Shown here: one piece after another, positions 24,964-33,309 of the stretch | Numbering within the stretch: the stretch's first letter is position 1 | Layout of the letters: the number at the start of each line of letters is the position of its first letter | Assembly: GCA_964594065.1 (NCBI GenBank) | Contig: CAZQKX010000034.1 | Location: forward strand, 1-40,387 | From: 4572-13 sp964594065 | GTDB lineage: Bacteria > Planctomycetota > Phycisphaerae > Sedimentisphaerales > Anaerohalosphaeraceae | DNA length: 40,387 nt | Direction of reading: 5' to 3' | Translations under genes and position numbers: made by a program | Notes under the pieces: generated by a model | Database searches by the model: none | The model's input: only the letters and a program-made list of their open reading frames with translations | What the model was told of the DNA's origin: nothing

Positions 24964-25374
24964 CTAAACTGATACAACTTCTCCCAGCACATCAGAAAGC
25001 TTGGCTGCCGCAAATGTGTCACGGACTTGGCCCGTTGCTTTCCGGCAAATCTTTTCCATTTCCAGGCTGAACGGGACGTTGTTGGTTTGTTCAGCCAAAT
25101 GCAGATGGCTCATCAGGGGACCGTCCACAGCCTCGATAACCTCCAGCAGCGTGATGCTTTCTGATGGACGGGCCAGGAAAAAGCCGCCGCGGGGGCCACG
25201 TTTACTGCGAAGGACATTGGCTCGCACCAGCTGCTGTAAGATCTTCAGGAGATACTCCAGCGGAATGTTGTATTCTTTGGAAACACGGGCCGCGAGAACT
25301 GCACCGTCCTTGTAGTTCTGAGCGATGTAACCGACAGCGACGAGTGCATAACCGGTTGATCTGCTAATTTTCAT
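24964..25374 (-). CDS. Rrf2-family transcriptional regulator lacking the Fe-S cysteine triad
   Basis: A 136-residue winged-helix regulator: MKISRSTGYALVAVGYIA, then VSKEYNIPLEYLLKILQQLV (recognition helix region), and the wing RSKRGPRGGFFLARP. Only one cysteine is present, in the C-terminal helix (KICRKA), so it cannot hold a cluster on three cysteines and must sense something else or act through partners. AAGGGAGGT lies before the ATG. It heads a two-gene operon with the MazG-like gene. Confidence 0.9.
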   Translation of the reverse strand: MKISRSTGYALVAVGYIAQNYKDGAVLAARVSKEYNIPLEYLLKILQQLVRANVLRSKRGPRGGFFLARPSESITLLEVIEAVDGPLMSHLHLAEQTNNVPFSLEMEKICRKATGQVRDTFAAAKLSDVLGEVVSV

Positions 25375-25547
25375 TTTTAACCTCCCTTAAAAAAAGGTTT
25401 ATTAATGCTTCTGTTAGCACAAACGGCTCTTTTTCAAATACTGCTTTGAAACACTGTTGTGATAAACTCAAATTGCTGAGACTTTGAATGCCGACCTGTT
25501 GCTAACTGACCGATAAATTGTTCTAATTTCTGCCACAATGACTCTTT

Positions 25548-25575
25548 ATACTATAATTATCAGGAAATTGTTCAA
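25548..25575 (-). promoter_or_regulatory. Candidate promoter of the Rrf2/MazG operon
   Basis: On the minus strand TTGAAC (25575-25570), 16-bp spacer, TAGTAT (25553-25548). The leader would be about 170 nt, which is long, so a closer unseen promoter is possible. Confidence 0.35.
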
Positions 25576-25776
25576 GAGTTGCAAGGGAATATTTATCGAA
25601 AAACAAATTTAACATAAAATACACCTTTTTTTGAGATAAATCACTTGTTTTTGGACTTGAAAAAATGTGTTTTTTAGTAACAATCCAGCCAAAAAGAAGA
25701 CGTCATGCATCCGTTATAACTGGTCGATGCTCCTTATTGACCATGGAATGCATGGTAAAACCTCAGGGCAATTTTC

Positions 25777-25805
25777 TTGACAGTACAGAAACTTTCTCAT
25801 AGGAT
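25777..25805 (+). promoter_or_regulatory. Promoter of the anti-anti-sigma/anti-sigma operon
   Basis: TTGACA (25777-25782), 17-bp spacer, TAGGAT (25800-25805). It precedes the ATG at 25837 by about 31 bp and shows that the upstream in-frame TTG at 25777 cannot be the start. Confidence 0.6.
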
Positions 25806-25836
25806 TGCCCTCCAACCAATGTTTCAGGAGAAGAAA

Positions 25837-26202
25837 ATGAATTCTACAAGCCCCAATATGAGCATCGAATTTCGTGGTCAGGTCGTTGTTGCGACCCTGA
25901 CGGATGACAAGATCCTTGATGAAACACAGCTTCAGGCGCTCGAAGGCTCTTTCCTGCCGCTCATCGAGCAGAATGAGAAAATTCAATTGATCGTGGACTT
26001 TTCAAATGTCCAATTTCTCACGAGTTCTGTACTGGGCCTGTTAATTCGTGTCAGCAAGAAGGTATATGAAACAGACGGGAAATTACGGCTTTGCTCCATC
26101 GCACCAAAAATTCTTGAGATTTTCAAGATTACTCGCCTGGATAAGATCTTTGAAATATATCCCGATGTCGATGAGGCAATGATCGGGCTGAAAAAGTCGT
26201 AA
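25837..26202 (+). CDS. Anti-anti-sigma factor (STAS domain, RsbV/SpoIIAA type)
   Basis: A protein of about 121 residues: a single STAS domain. The phosphorylatable serine region is DFSNVQFLTSSVLGLLIR, where one of the two serines is the likely target of the partner kinase. The start is the ATG at 25837, preceded by CAGGAG. It sits directly before a HATPase_c kinase of the RsbW type, the classic partner-switch pair: unphosphorylated STAS protein binds the kinase and frees the sigma factor or other client. No dedicated sigma gene lies next to it. Confidence 0.92.
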   Translation: MNSTSPNMSIEFRGQVVVATLTDDKILDETQLQALEGSFLPLIEQNEKIQLIVDFSNVQFLTSSVLGLLIRVSKKVYETDGKLRLCSIAPKILEIFKITRLDKIFEIYPDVDEAMIGLKKS

Positions 26203-26291
26203 AGATTTTCGTTTCAACAAACGATACAGAATATTCTCTGTTTTATAATCCGGTGTCGATAAACCTGTTGGTCACGGGAGGGCAGTTGCTT

Positions 26292-26750
26292 TTGACCAAG
26301 CAAGATAACATACTGCATAAATCGTGGGAGTTGCCGAATACTGTAGCGGCTGTGCAGAAGGTAAGCCAGGAAATTCTGGACCAGGTATTGCTGCATGGCT
26401 TCGATCAGGATTCAGTTTTCGGAATTCACCTGGCACTCGAAGAATCGCTTGTCAATGCCGTCAAGCATGGCAATCAGTCTAATCCTGAAAAAAAAGTATA
26501 TGTTGAATGTTTGATCACGCCTGAAAAACTTGATATTTCTATAACCGATGAAGGTCAGGGATTTAATCCTTCAGAACTGCCGGATCCGCGATGTGACCGG
26601 AATCTCTATAAGTGTTCCGGCCGCGGGGTCTTGCTGATCAGGACGTATATGGATATCGTGGAATACAATGACCGCGGCAATTGTGTCCATATGGTTAAAT
26701 ATTGCCGGCCGTCTTTAGAAAAAAAGCCCTCCGAAAAGAACTGCTCCTGA
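26292..26750 (+). CDS. Anti-sigma regulatory kinase (HATPase_c, RsbW/SpoIIAB type)
   Basis: A protein of about 153 residues from a TTG at 26292, nine bases after GGGAGGG. An in-frame GTG at 26253 is an alternative without a ribosome site. The Bergerat-fold motifs are clear: N box EESLVNAVKHGN, G1 box DEGQGFNPSELPDP, and G2 box GRGVLLIRTYMD. It would phosphorylate the STAS partner encoded about 90 bp upstream and sequester a sigma factor or other client. The ending SLEKKPSEKNCS is a loose tail. Confidence 0.88.
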   Translation: MTKQDNILHKSWELPNTVAAVQKVSQEILDQVLLHGFDQDSVFGIHLALEESLVNAVKHGNQSNPEKKVYVECLITPEKLDISITDEGQGFNPSELPDPRCDRNLYKCSGRGVLLIRTYMDIVEYNDRGNCVHMVKYCRPSLEKKPSEKNCS

Positions 26751-26899
26751 CAACAATTCCGTCCGATAACTTGACGCCACTCTTCAGCTTGTTAACCGAA
26801 TCGACAGTTTTTTTCTGATTTTTTGTTTTCATCGCAAAAGTTGCCTTTCTTTTTAGCCGAAACGGGTGTGGATATGAACTAAAGAAAGGTACAGAAATC

Positions 26900-27364
26900 A
26901 TGGAAGACATTTATCGATCATTATTTTCGAGCACCGACCTGTTATGGGAGCAAGTTGTAAGACAGATGTTTGAACTTAGCGCCCCAGAGGGAGCCGTCAT
27001 GATATTTGCGGATGAAAAGCATCATTATCAGGCAAATTATCCTAGTCGTGTTCCGTTTTTGAACGAAGATTCTGGTCAGTTTTCCGCGATTTGCAGACAG
27101 ATTGACGATGGGGACGACCCCTGTGTTTGCGTGGTTGACGGGGGATGTGTTGTTGGAACACAGATGCTGACGGAAAAAGTAAATTGCGGCTATTTCCTCG
27201 TTTTTCTGCCCGGTTATACAAGCCAGACCGTCCAGGTTAACATGGATATTATCGAATTGCTCTTGGCACAGGCCCAGTTAATTTGCCAGTTGATCGAAAA
27301 AAACAACCAACTTCATCATATGCAACTGGATCATATGAGGAAAACCTCACAGGTGCTTTCCTGA
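26900..27364 (+). CDS. Unknown protein, possibly GAF-like sensor of the partner-switch locus
   Basis: A 154-residue protein with a predicted N-terminal helix and a mixed alpha/beta core: EGAVMIFADEKHHYQANYPS, then GGCVVGTQMLTEKVNCGYF, and a C-terminal helix rich in Q, L and H. The layout resembles a GAF domain but no motif is certain. It contains five cysteines, two of them in CVCVVDGGC. It follows the RsbW-like kinase after 150 bp in the same orientation, so a sensory role is inferred from position only. Start is ATG behind AAAGG. Confidence 0.6.
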   Translation: MEDIYRSLFSSTDLLWEQVVRQMFELSAPEGAVMIFADEKHHYQANYPSRVPFLNEDSGQFSAICRQIDDGDDPCVCVVDGGCVVGTQMLTEKVNCGYFLVFLPGYTSQTVQVNMDIIELLLAQAQLICQLIEKNNQLHHMQLDHMRKTSQVLS

Positions 27365-27447
27365 ACAATCGGCAAAGTCCATGACAAAAGGGGCCTTATC
27401 TCCGCTTTAATGGCCTGATCCGGATCGGGACAATCCCAAAGATTCTT

Positions 27448-27475
27448 TTGCTTTTTCTGTTCCATCTGCTATAAT
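27448..27475 (+). promoter_or_regulatory. Promoter of the GH10-like operon
   Basis: TTGCTT (27448-27453), 16-bp spacer, TATAAT (27470-27475), about 87 bp before the start of the GH10-fold gene. Confidence 0.5.
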
Positions 27476-27561
27476 CCGTCATTTGTTAGGTGTATAGGCA
27501 TTCTTCAGGAAATGGGTGTCTGTAAGGATAATAGCACGACCTTTAGTTTTGAGGGGAATCG

Positions 27562-29040
27562 TTGAAATTTCACGTATTTAAAGATGGACAGCAGATAAAG
27601 AATTTTGCGCTTTCGGGAGCCTATCTTTTCGGTGCGGACATGATTCCGTTGCGTCATGTCGATTCGATTGAATTCAAAGACGGTATTATTGACTGTCAGA
27701 AAAAATCCCACGATTCGGCAGGACTGTCACTGCTTTGGCCTATCAAAGGCAGTGGCCGATTGCTTTTACATACGACGCGTCTTCCGGAGCGGCAGGAGCC
27801 GTATATTCTCAATGTGGAGTTGGCGCGGGCCCGCCTGATGCAAATTACCCTCAAACGTGAAGATTGGGCTTTTTTTGAGCAGAGTAATTCGTTTGACAAG
27901 CAGGTTCAGGAAATTCAGAATCTGTTTATTCAATCGCTTCAGCATATTGCCGAACCGCAGAAAGCTTCTGAGTTTGCCGATGAGTCGCTCAGAAAAGGTG
28001 TAGAGTTCTCCGAAAAAATGGCTGCCAAGTATGCCGAGCAGTTCTTGGCGGTTCGATTTCGTAACAAAGCGCTGGGCCGACACAGCCTGGGCTGCCAGAT
28101 CGACCTTGATAAGATCGCTGATGAAAAATACCGCAAGTGGCTTTTGGACATGTTCGGCTTTGTGACCATTCCGGTCAATTGGGCTGATATTGAAGTCGAA
28201 AAGGACGGATATGATTTCGAGAAACTGGACCAATGCATGAGTTATTTGGCCGGGCGCCGCCTGGCATTATGTGCCGGGCCGCTTTTGAAATTCACGCCTG
28301 AGATGATTCCTCAATGGCTTCAGCGAGAGAAACCGTCATTTGAAAAAATTCGTGAACAGGCGTACGCTTTTGTAACTGAGATCGTAGGCCGTTACAGTAA
28401 AAATATTCATGCATGGCGGGTCATCAGCGGCATGAATGCCATGAACTGTTTTGGATTCAATTTCGAGCAGGTCATTGAGATGACACGGACCGCCTGCCTT
28501 GCAGCAAAGGCAGTTGACGCGAAATCGCGTAAAATGGTGGAATTGCTTTATCCTTGGGGTGAATATTATGCTCATGATAAAACCACGGTACCCCCGCTGG
28601 TATATGCGGATATGGTAATCCAAAGCGGAATCAGTTTCGATGCTTTTGGCTTGCAGTTTCACTTTGGTAAAGATACGCCCGGGATGCATTTGCGGGATAT
28701 GATGCAGATTTCATCGCGTATGGATTGTTTTGCGGCAGTCCCTAAAACGGTTCATATTACCGGGGTTTCCGTTCCCGATAGTGAAAGCGAAGAGGATACA
28801 TCAATACCCAAAGCGGGACGCTGGCGGAAAAAGTGGGATCAGAATCTGCAGGGCACATGGATCGAGGAATTTTATAAGCTGGCTCTGGGAAGACCTTTTA
28901 TCAACACCGTTACCTATTCGTGCCTGGCAGATGGGCCTTCTGCGCCGATCAGGGGATGCGGTCTGTTAACATCGAAATTATCACCCAAAAAGGCGTTTTT
29001 GGTGATGGCCAAGTTTCAAAAGACGATTATGAAACGTTAG
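27562..29040 (+). CDS. GH10-fold (xylanase-like) protein lacking both catalytic glutamates
   Basis: A 492-residue protein starting at TTG behind GAGGGG. Residues about 1-130 are an N-terminal beta-rich domain. Residues 165-460 follow the GH10 barrel: WADIEVEKDGYDFEKLD, YSKNIHAWRVISGMN, FGLQFHFGK, and TVHITGVSVPD. In active GH10 enzymes the last of these is ITELDV and the second is WDVVNEA. Here the acid/base glutamate is Gly290 and the nucleophile is Gly401. No signal peptide is present. It may be a sugar-binding or structural protein, or an enzyme with a different mechanism. It is followed 16 bp later by a ComEA-like gene. Confidence 0.75.
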   Translation: MKFHVFKDGQQIKNFALSGAYLFGADMIPLRHVDSIEFKDGIIDCQKKSHDSAGLSLLWPIKGSGRLLLHTTRLPERQEPYILNVELARARLMQITLKREDWAFFEQSNSFDKQVQEIQNLFIQSLQHIAEPQKASEFADESLRKGVEFSEKMAAKYAEQFLAVRFRNKALGRHSLGCQIDLDKIADEKYRKWLLDMFGFVTIPVNWADIEVEKDGYDFEKLDQCMSYLAGRRLALCAGPLLKFTPEMIPQWLQREKPSFEKIREQAYAFVTEIVGRYSKNIHAWRVISGMNAMNCFGFNFEQVIEMTRTACLAAKAVDAKSRKMVELLYPWGEYYAHDKTTVPPLVYADMVIQSGISFDAFGLQFHFGKDTPGMHLRDMMQISSRMDCFAAVPKTVHITGVSVPDSESEEDTSIPKAGRWRKKWDQNLQGTWIEEFYKLALGRPFINTVTYSCLADGPSAPIRGCGLLTSKLSPKKAFLVMAKFQKTIMKR

Positions 29041-29056
29041 TTGGAATTTGCAAATC

Positions 29057-29446
29057 ATGAAGGAACCGCAATCAGCTTTTCGGCGTGATACACAACAGAG
29101 GGCAATATTGCTGTGGACTGATAGTTACCGCATGGCTGTTTGTGCGGCGTTAATGATATTGGCCGGTCTAATTGGCAATTGGGTTTACGTTTTCAGACAG
29201 GCGCCGTATACAGGCAACCCTGAAAGGATCAATCCCAATACGGCCTCTGTGGCAAGTCTGGTCCGTTTGCCCGGTATCGGGAAAGCCCGGGCGATGGACA
29301 TCATCCATTTCCGACAGGCGACTGCTGTGGACGGAACGGTTTTTAATGCGCCAAGTGACATGCAGCAGATTCGAGGGATAGGCCCCAAAACCGCCGAAAA
29401 GATCAGCCCGTGGCTGACATTTAAAGACGACCGCACAACACAATAA
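29057..29446 (+). CDS. ComEA-like helix-hairpin-helix DNA-binding membrane protein
   Basis: A protein of about 129 residues: one hydrophobic helix (AVCAALMILAGLIGNWVYVF) and then two helix-hairpin-helix units, INPNTASVASLVRLPGIG and QQIRGIGPKTAEKI. This is the ComEA plan, in which the anchored HhH domain binds incoming DNA during natural transformation. Two PilT/GspE-type ATPases in the same window would fit a DNA uptake or pilus machinery, but no ComEC is visible here. It is coupled to the preceding gene; an in-frame TTG at 29048 is an alternative start. Confidence 0.82.
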   Translation: MKEPQSAFRRDTQQRAILLWTDSYRMAVCAALMILAGLIGNWVYVFRQAPYTGNPERINPNTASVASLVRLPGIGKARAMDIIHFRQATAVDGTVFNAPSDMQQIRGIGPKTAEKISPWLTFKDDRTTQ

Positions 29447-29461
29447 AGGACAAAAGAAACG

Positions 29462-29956
29462 ATGGCAGACTGGGAAATAAAAAAAACGATCGGACAATGC
29501 TCGGGTACGGATCGGGAGTTGGAGATAGACGAGGAGTATTTTGCTGCATTGGTAGAGACCGAAGAAGGGTTGCAGCGGGTTGATTTTAGCGTCGATTACT
29601 GGAACGAGGCCAGGCCCGAGGTGTACTGCTTCTGGAAGACCAGGATGCCCAATCCCGAGCAGAAGAAAAAGATATTTATCAACGATGAAATGTTGATGGC
29701 ATTTTTTGACCGCTTGGCCGATGAAACAGATCGTGAGAAGGTTAATTTCCGTTTTGTCCTGACGCTGATCCTCATGCGAAAGCGAAAACTCAAGTATGAT
29801 GCCTGCCGGATTGAGGACGGCCAGGAAATCTGGACACTTAAAGTCACCGCCCAGGACCGCACCGCCGAGGTGGTCAATCCGCACCTGGCCGAAGATCAGA
29901 TCGAAAGCCTTTCCGAGCAAATGGGGCAGATCCTGCAAACCGACTTCGAGGATTAA
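29462..29956 (+). CDS. Conserved-looking protein of unknown function
   Basis: A 164-residue acidic soluble protein starting MADWEIKKTIGQCSGTDRE, with the stretch DYWNEARPEVYCFWKTRMP and, in the middle, AFFDRLADETDREKVNFRF. I do not recognise the family. It starts at ATG behind AAAGGAC, 15 bp after the ComEA-like gene, and so belongs to the same operon. No signal peptide and no helix long enough for a membrane. Confidence 0.7.
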   Translation: MADWEIKKTIGQCSGTDRELEIDEEYFAALVETEEGLQRVDFSVDYWNEARPEVYCFWKTRMPNPEQKKKIFINDEMLMAFFDRLADETDREKVNFRFVLTLILMRKRKLKYDACRIEDGQEIWTLKVTAQDRTAEVVNPHLAEDQIESLSEQMGQILQTDFED

Positions 29957-30188
29957 TAAATTACTCGATCGAATTTATTTTATTGGTGAACACTTCTGAC
30001 GGTTTATGTCTGCGCAGAAGGGATATCAACACTAAAAAAGCCGGTGTTTTCGGTATATCCAAGGACCGATAAATTGTGTCATGTTTGCTGCACATTCTAT
30101 GAAGAAGCTGTTTAAGCCTGCGTGTAAAAAAGCCGACATAACAAGTGGAATCAATAACACGCGGTTGACGATTAACGAGGACACAAAC

Positions 30189-30827
30189 TTGGCGACAAGA
30201 AATCATAAAAGGGCATTAAAGGCTATTCGTGTTTTACGTTCGCGCCATGACAAACAGCTCCGGCAGATCGATATGCTGTGCAGCGACATGGTCTCGGCGC
30301 ATAAGGAATTTGCCCTGAAACTGGGGCGGCTGAATTTTGCAGTGTCATTTTACGAAGCACTGCTGGCCGGCAGCGACTGCGAGGAGATTTTGGATATTGC
30401 GGTCCAGAGCATTCGCGGCAATATCAATGGAGTCTCGGCGGCGGTCTTTTTGCTCGCCGATAACGGCTTCAATGTTCATCTGGCCGATGCGGGCATATCC
30501 GACAACATCGCCGCGACTGAATTTCAGGATTGGTTTACACGTGAGTTAGTGGGTCATATCAGCCAGGCCAACCGGGTGTGTTCTTTGGATCAGATGCTTC
30601 GAATGGGACTGCAGGGACCGCCGGCGATCATGAAGACACTTTCGGCTGCTGCGGTACCGCTGGGACGATTCGGACAGGGTCTCGGATTCATTTTTGTGTA
30701 TCGCTATGCCGCTGATCCCTTGACGAGTGAAGAACTGTCACGTGTCGCGGCAATCAGCAGTGGCCTGCGCGATGCGCTCCATCGTTTTATGCCCGCGGTC
30801 AGCCATGCAAAGGCCGGTGAACGGTAA
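30189..30827 (+). CDS. GAF-like protein of unknown function
   Basis: A protein of about 213 residues from TTG at 30189, preceded by GAGGACACAAAC; an ATG at 30081 would add 36 residues. The N-terminus is a helix rich in R and K (ATRNHKRALKAIRVLRSRH), followed by a coiled-coil-like stretch and a GAF-like alpha/beta core (EEILDIAVQSIRGNINGVSA, then AVFLLADNGFNVHLADAGI, then TLSAAAVPLGRFGQGLGFIF). This is the usual layout of a GAF sensor, but no ligand residues can be named. It stands 180 bp before the intact GspE homologue. Confidence 0.65.
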   Translation: MATRNHKRALKAIRVLRSRHDKQLRQIDMLCSDMVSAHKEFALKLGRLNFAVSFYEALLAGSDCEEILDIAVQSIRGNINGVSAAVFLLADNGFNVHLADAGISDNIAATEFQDWFTRELVGHISQANRVCSLDQMLRMGLQGPPAIMKTLSAAAVPLGRFGQGLGFIFVYRYAADPLTSEELSRVAAISSGLRDALHRFMPAVSHAKAGER

Positions 30828-30942
30828 AACACTGCCCTTTCCTTTTTATCTCTTAAGAAACGACCGACCGGTTTTAGTTGATATCTGACTGACATTTCAG
30901 AGATTTACACCCTCTTGTCCACATAAAAACGCAAAAAATCTA

Positions 30943-30971
30943 TTTACAGCGGCTGTCTTTTTCTATATCAT
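30943..30971 (+). promoter_or_regulatory. Promoter of the gspE-like/cvpA-like operon
   Basis: TTTACA (30943-30948), 17-bp spacer, TATCAT (30966-30971), about 38 bp before the ATG at 31009. Confidence 0.5.
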
Positions 30972-31008
30972 ACTTTCCGTTTTATTGTATGTAGGGAAGG
31001 AAATACGC

Positions 31009-32625
31009 ATGCTGATGCTGCTGGGCTTTGCAGAAGGGTTCTTCTGCGGAGGGATATTTGAAGGTAGGGGCTTGGGGGCGATTGAAGAGTTTGCGCTTCC
31101 TTACAGCCCCGTTAAAACAGCTTTCTTCATCGGATGGTTCTATCTGTGCCTGTATTCAGTCAGGCGTTCAGACAACAGCCCCTTGGTCCGGGACAAATAC
31201 CGCTATGTCTTCAATATTGCCGCACTGGTTATTGGCCCCCTTCATCTGTTTGTGCTGTTTATTGCTGACGTCGTTCAAAAATTACAGGATGGCGAATTGG
31301 AATTGTCAGAAATCCCCGGCTATACGCTGGATTGTATTCTTGCAAAGCCGGTTCGCAGGAAGCCGGTTGCTTTCGATCGTCGGTCCATTCAATTATTAGA
31401 TACTTCGGGCCGGTCCTTTGAGGCGGTTTATTCCAAACAGGTCAAAGGCGAAGGGGCGGATGGAAAAATTAAAGAACGGACCGAAGCAATGATTTTAGCG
31501 GGGATCGAAAGCCGGGCCAGTGATATTTTGATCGATCCCAAGAGCGATTCGGAATATACCGTCCGTTATCGTGTAGATGGTTTTTTACGTGTAGTTGAGG
31601 TACTGGATTCGCAACAATGCAATGCCGTGATCAACAGCCTGAAGGCAATTTCCGGGATGGATATAGCTGAAAAACGCAGGCCTCAGGACGGCGCGTTTAT
31701 GGCGAAGCTGCCCGATGGCGATGTGTATTTTCGTATGGCCACTTCCGGCGTGTTGGGCGGCGAGAAGTTGGCGATTCGTGTAATGGACCAGACGCGAGGA
31801 CTGTTGAAGTTATCCGAGATCGGGCTGGACCCGGATCAGGTGAAAACACTGACCAAGATCGTTCAGCAGCCGCAGGGAATGATTCTGGTATGCGGACCAA
31901 CGGGCAGTGGTAAGACGACGACGCTTTACGGGATGTTGCAGACGATCGATTTTGAACAGCGGAATGTCATTACGGTTGAGGACCCGATCGAGCATATTAT
32001 GCCGCAGATCAGCCAGATCGAAGTCAATCAGCGAGCCGATGTTACGTTTGTGACGGCTCTGCGAAGTATTTTGCGGCAAGACCCGGATGTCATCTGTGTG
32101 GGTGAGATTCGTGATGCTGAAACGGCGCAGATGGCAACTCAAGCGTCACAGACGGGGCATCTGGTATTGGCAACGCTGCACTCAAACAGCAACCTGTCGA
32201 CGCTGGTTCGTATGATGGACCTCGGGATCAAACCACTGTTATTGTCTTCGGCGATTTCGGTGATTATCTCACAGCGTCTGATACGTTGTTTGTGTCAATA
32301 TTGTAAAGGACCGGCAGAACTGACGCAGAGCCAGCTTGATTATTGTCATAAGAATCAGGTCGATCAAAAACAAATTCTTACTGCCAACGGTTGCGGCTAT
32401 TGCGGCGGCACGGGTTATTATGGCAGAACAGCGATTCTTGATGTGATGTATATGGATGATCAGCTTCGAACGGCACTGTGTAATGACACGCTTTCCCCGG
32501 GTGAATTAAAGAAGCAGGGCGATAAACAATTCAGCACCTCCCTTCGCAAAGAGGGTATGAAGCGGGTACTGGAGGGAACAACGACACTGAGCGAGATCAA
32601 ACGACTGACGATGAACGCGGGATAA
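31009..32625 (+). CDS. Membrane-anchored GspE/PilB-family ATPase (intact)
   Basis: A protein of 538 residues from the ATG at 31009, behind GGAAGGA; a TTG at 30985 is less likely. Two hydrophobic helices (about 34-52 and 70-88) replace the usual N1 domain. All catalytic motifs are canonical: Walker A GPTGSGKTT (296-304), Asp box TVEDPIEH, Walker B PDVICVGEIRD, His box GHLVLATLHSN, and a CxxC pair (CQYC and CGYC). It would power assembly of a pilus or secretion pseudopilus. It is the active counterpart of the degenerate homologue at 8312-9949, and, like it, is followed immediately by a CvpA-like gene. Confidence 0.92.
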   Translation: MLMLLGFAEGFFCGGIFEGRGLGAIEEFALPYSPVKTAFFIGWFYLCLYSVRRSDNSPLVRDKYRYVFNIAALVIGPLHLFVLFIADVVQKLQDGELELSEIPGYTLDCILAKPVRRKPVAFDRRSIQLLDTSGRSFEAVYSKQVKGEGADGKIKERTEAMILAGIESRASDILIDPKSDSEYTVRYRVDGFLRVVEVLDSQQCNAVINSLKAISGMDIAEKRRPQDGAFMAKLPDGDVYFRMATSGVLGGEKLAIRVMDQTRGLLKLSEIGLDPDQVKTLTKIVQQPQGMILVCGPTGSGKTTTLYGMLQTIDFEQRNVITVEDPIEHIMPQISQIEVNQRADVTFVTALRSILRQDPDVICVGEIRDAETAQMATQASQTGHLVLATLHSNSNLSTLVRMMDLGIKPLLLSSAISVIISQRLIRCLCQYCKGPAELTQSQLDYCHKNQVDQKQILTANGCGYCGGTGYYGRTAILDVMYMDDQLRTALCNDTLSPGELKKQGDKQFSTSLRKEGMKRVLEGTTTLSEIKRLTMNAG

Positions 32626-32629
32626 AACG

Positions 32630-33250
32630 ATGATATGGATCTTAATTTTATTAAGTAGTTTGTTGGCCTTTCTGGGTTTCAAAAAAGGTTTTATGACGAT
32701 GTTCGCGACATTGTTTAATCTCATGTTTGCGATCTTTATCGCAGTATTGTCGACTCCCAAAATGCTCAGTTTTAGCCCGGGATTTGAACAGTCACCCTAT
32801 TATGCTTCAGGAACGATGTTTTTAATGTTTCTATTGATTTTTGGTTTCCTGCAATTCTTTGCATGGCTCTATTTTCTGCGGGACAGCGAGGATCTTTTTC
32901 CGAAAATGTTTGATAAAGTTGTTTCGACGGTTGCGGGATTTCTGTGCGGCTATCTTATCTGCTGTATGATACTGTTGTCTGTCTGTATTATGCCCTGCTC
33001 CAGACAGGTCGAACTGGGTGGGTTCTGTGGATGGGAGAATATGTGTAACATCGCCAGACCCGGTGTCAAGAAGGTCTGTAACTTTTTGGCATGGTATTCA
33101 CTGCATTGTTTTGAGGGGGATTCAGAGAAAACGATTAATTATTTATTGGCGATCTGCAATGAAGCAAATCAGCAGGATCAAGAGGGCGAAGAGGGCGACT
33201 CTTTGTTGGAGGATTCTCCCCGAATTATCGAGGGCGACTCGTCATCTTAA
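32630..33250 (+). CDS. CvpA-like membrane protein
   Basis: A 206-residue protein with about four hydrophobic helices (2-16, 20-42, 60-80, 100-122) and an acidic C-terminal tail (EEGDSLLEDSPRIIEGDSSS). The opening ILILLSSLLAFLGFKKGFMT and the helix pattern are CvpA-like. It begins 4 bp after the ATPase gene. The soluble C-terminal domain of the other CvpA-like protein (7174-8286) is absent here. CvpA proteins are linked to biofilm, stress and secretion phenotypes without a settled mechanism. Confidence 0.72.
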   Translation: MIWILILLSSLLAFLGFKKGFMTMFATLFNLMFAIFIAVLSTPKMLSFSPGFEQSPYYASGTMFLMFLLIFGFLQFFAWLYFLRDSEDLFPKMFDKVVSTVAGFLCGYLICCMILLSVCIMPCSRQVELGGFCGWENMCNIARPGVKKVCNFLAWYSLHCFEGDSEKTINYLLAICNEANQQDQEGEEGDSLLEDSPRIIEGDSSS

Positions 33251-33309
33251 AATAGCCGGAACGCCTGTGTTGGGTGTTATTTCTCTCTGCAAACTTCCCA
33301 CCGTATGTA

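Larger units (their letters stand above)
25375..25836. other. 462-bp divergent intergenic region
   Basis: An AT-rich gap between the Rrf2/MazG operon (minus) and the anti-anti-sigma operon (plus). It holds one candidate promoter in each direction (25548-25575 and 25777-25805). I see no convincing small gene, no RNA gene and no strong hairpin. Its length would leave room for further operators. Confidence 0.6.
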
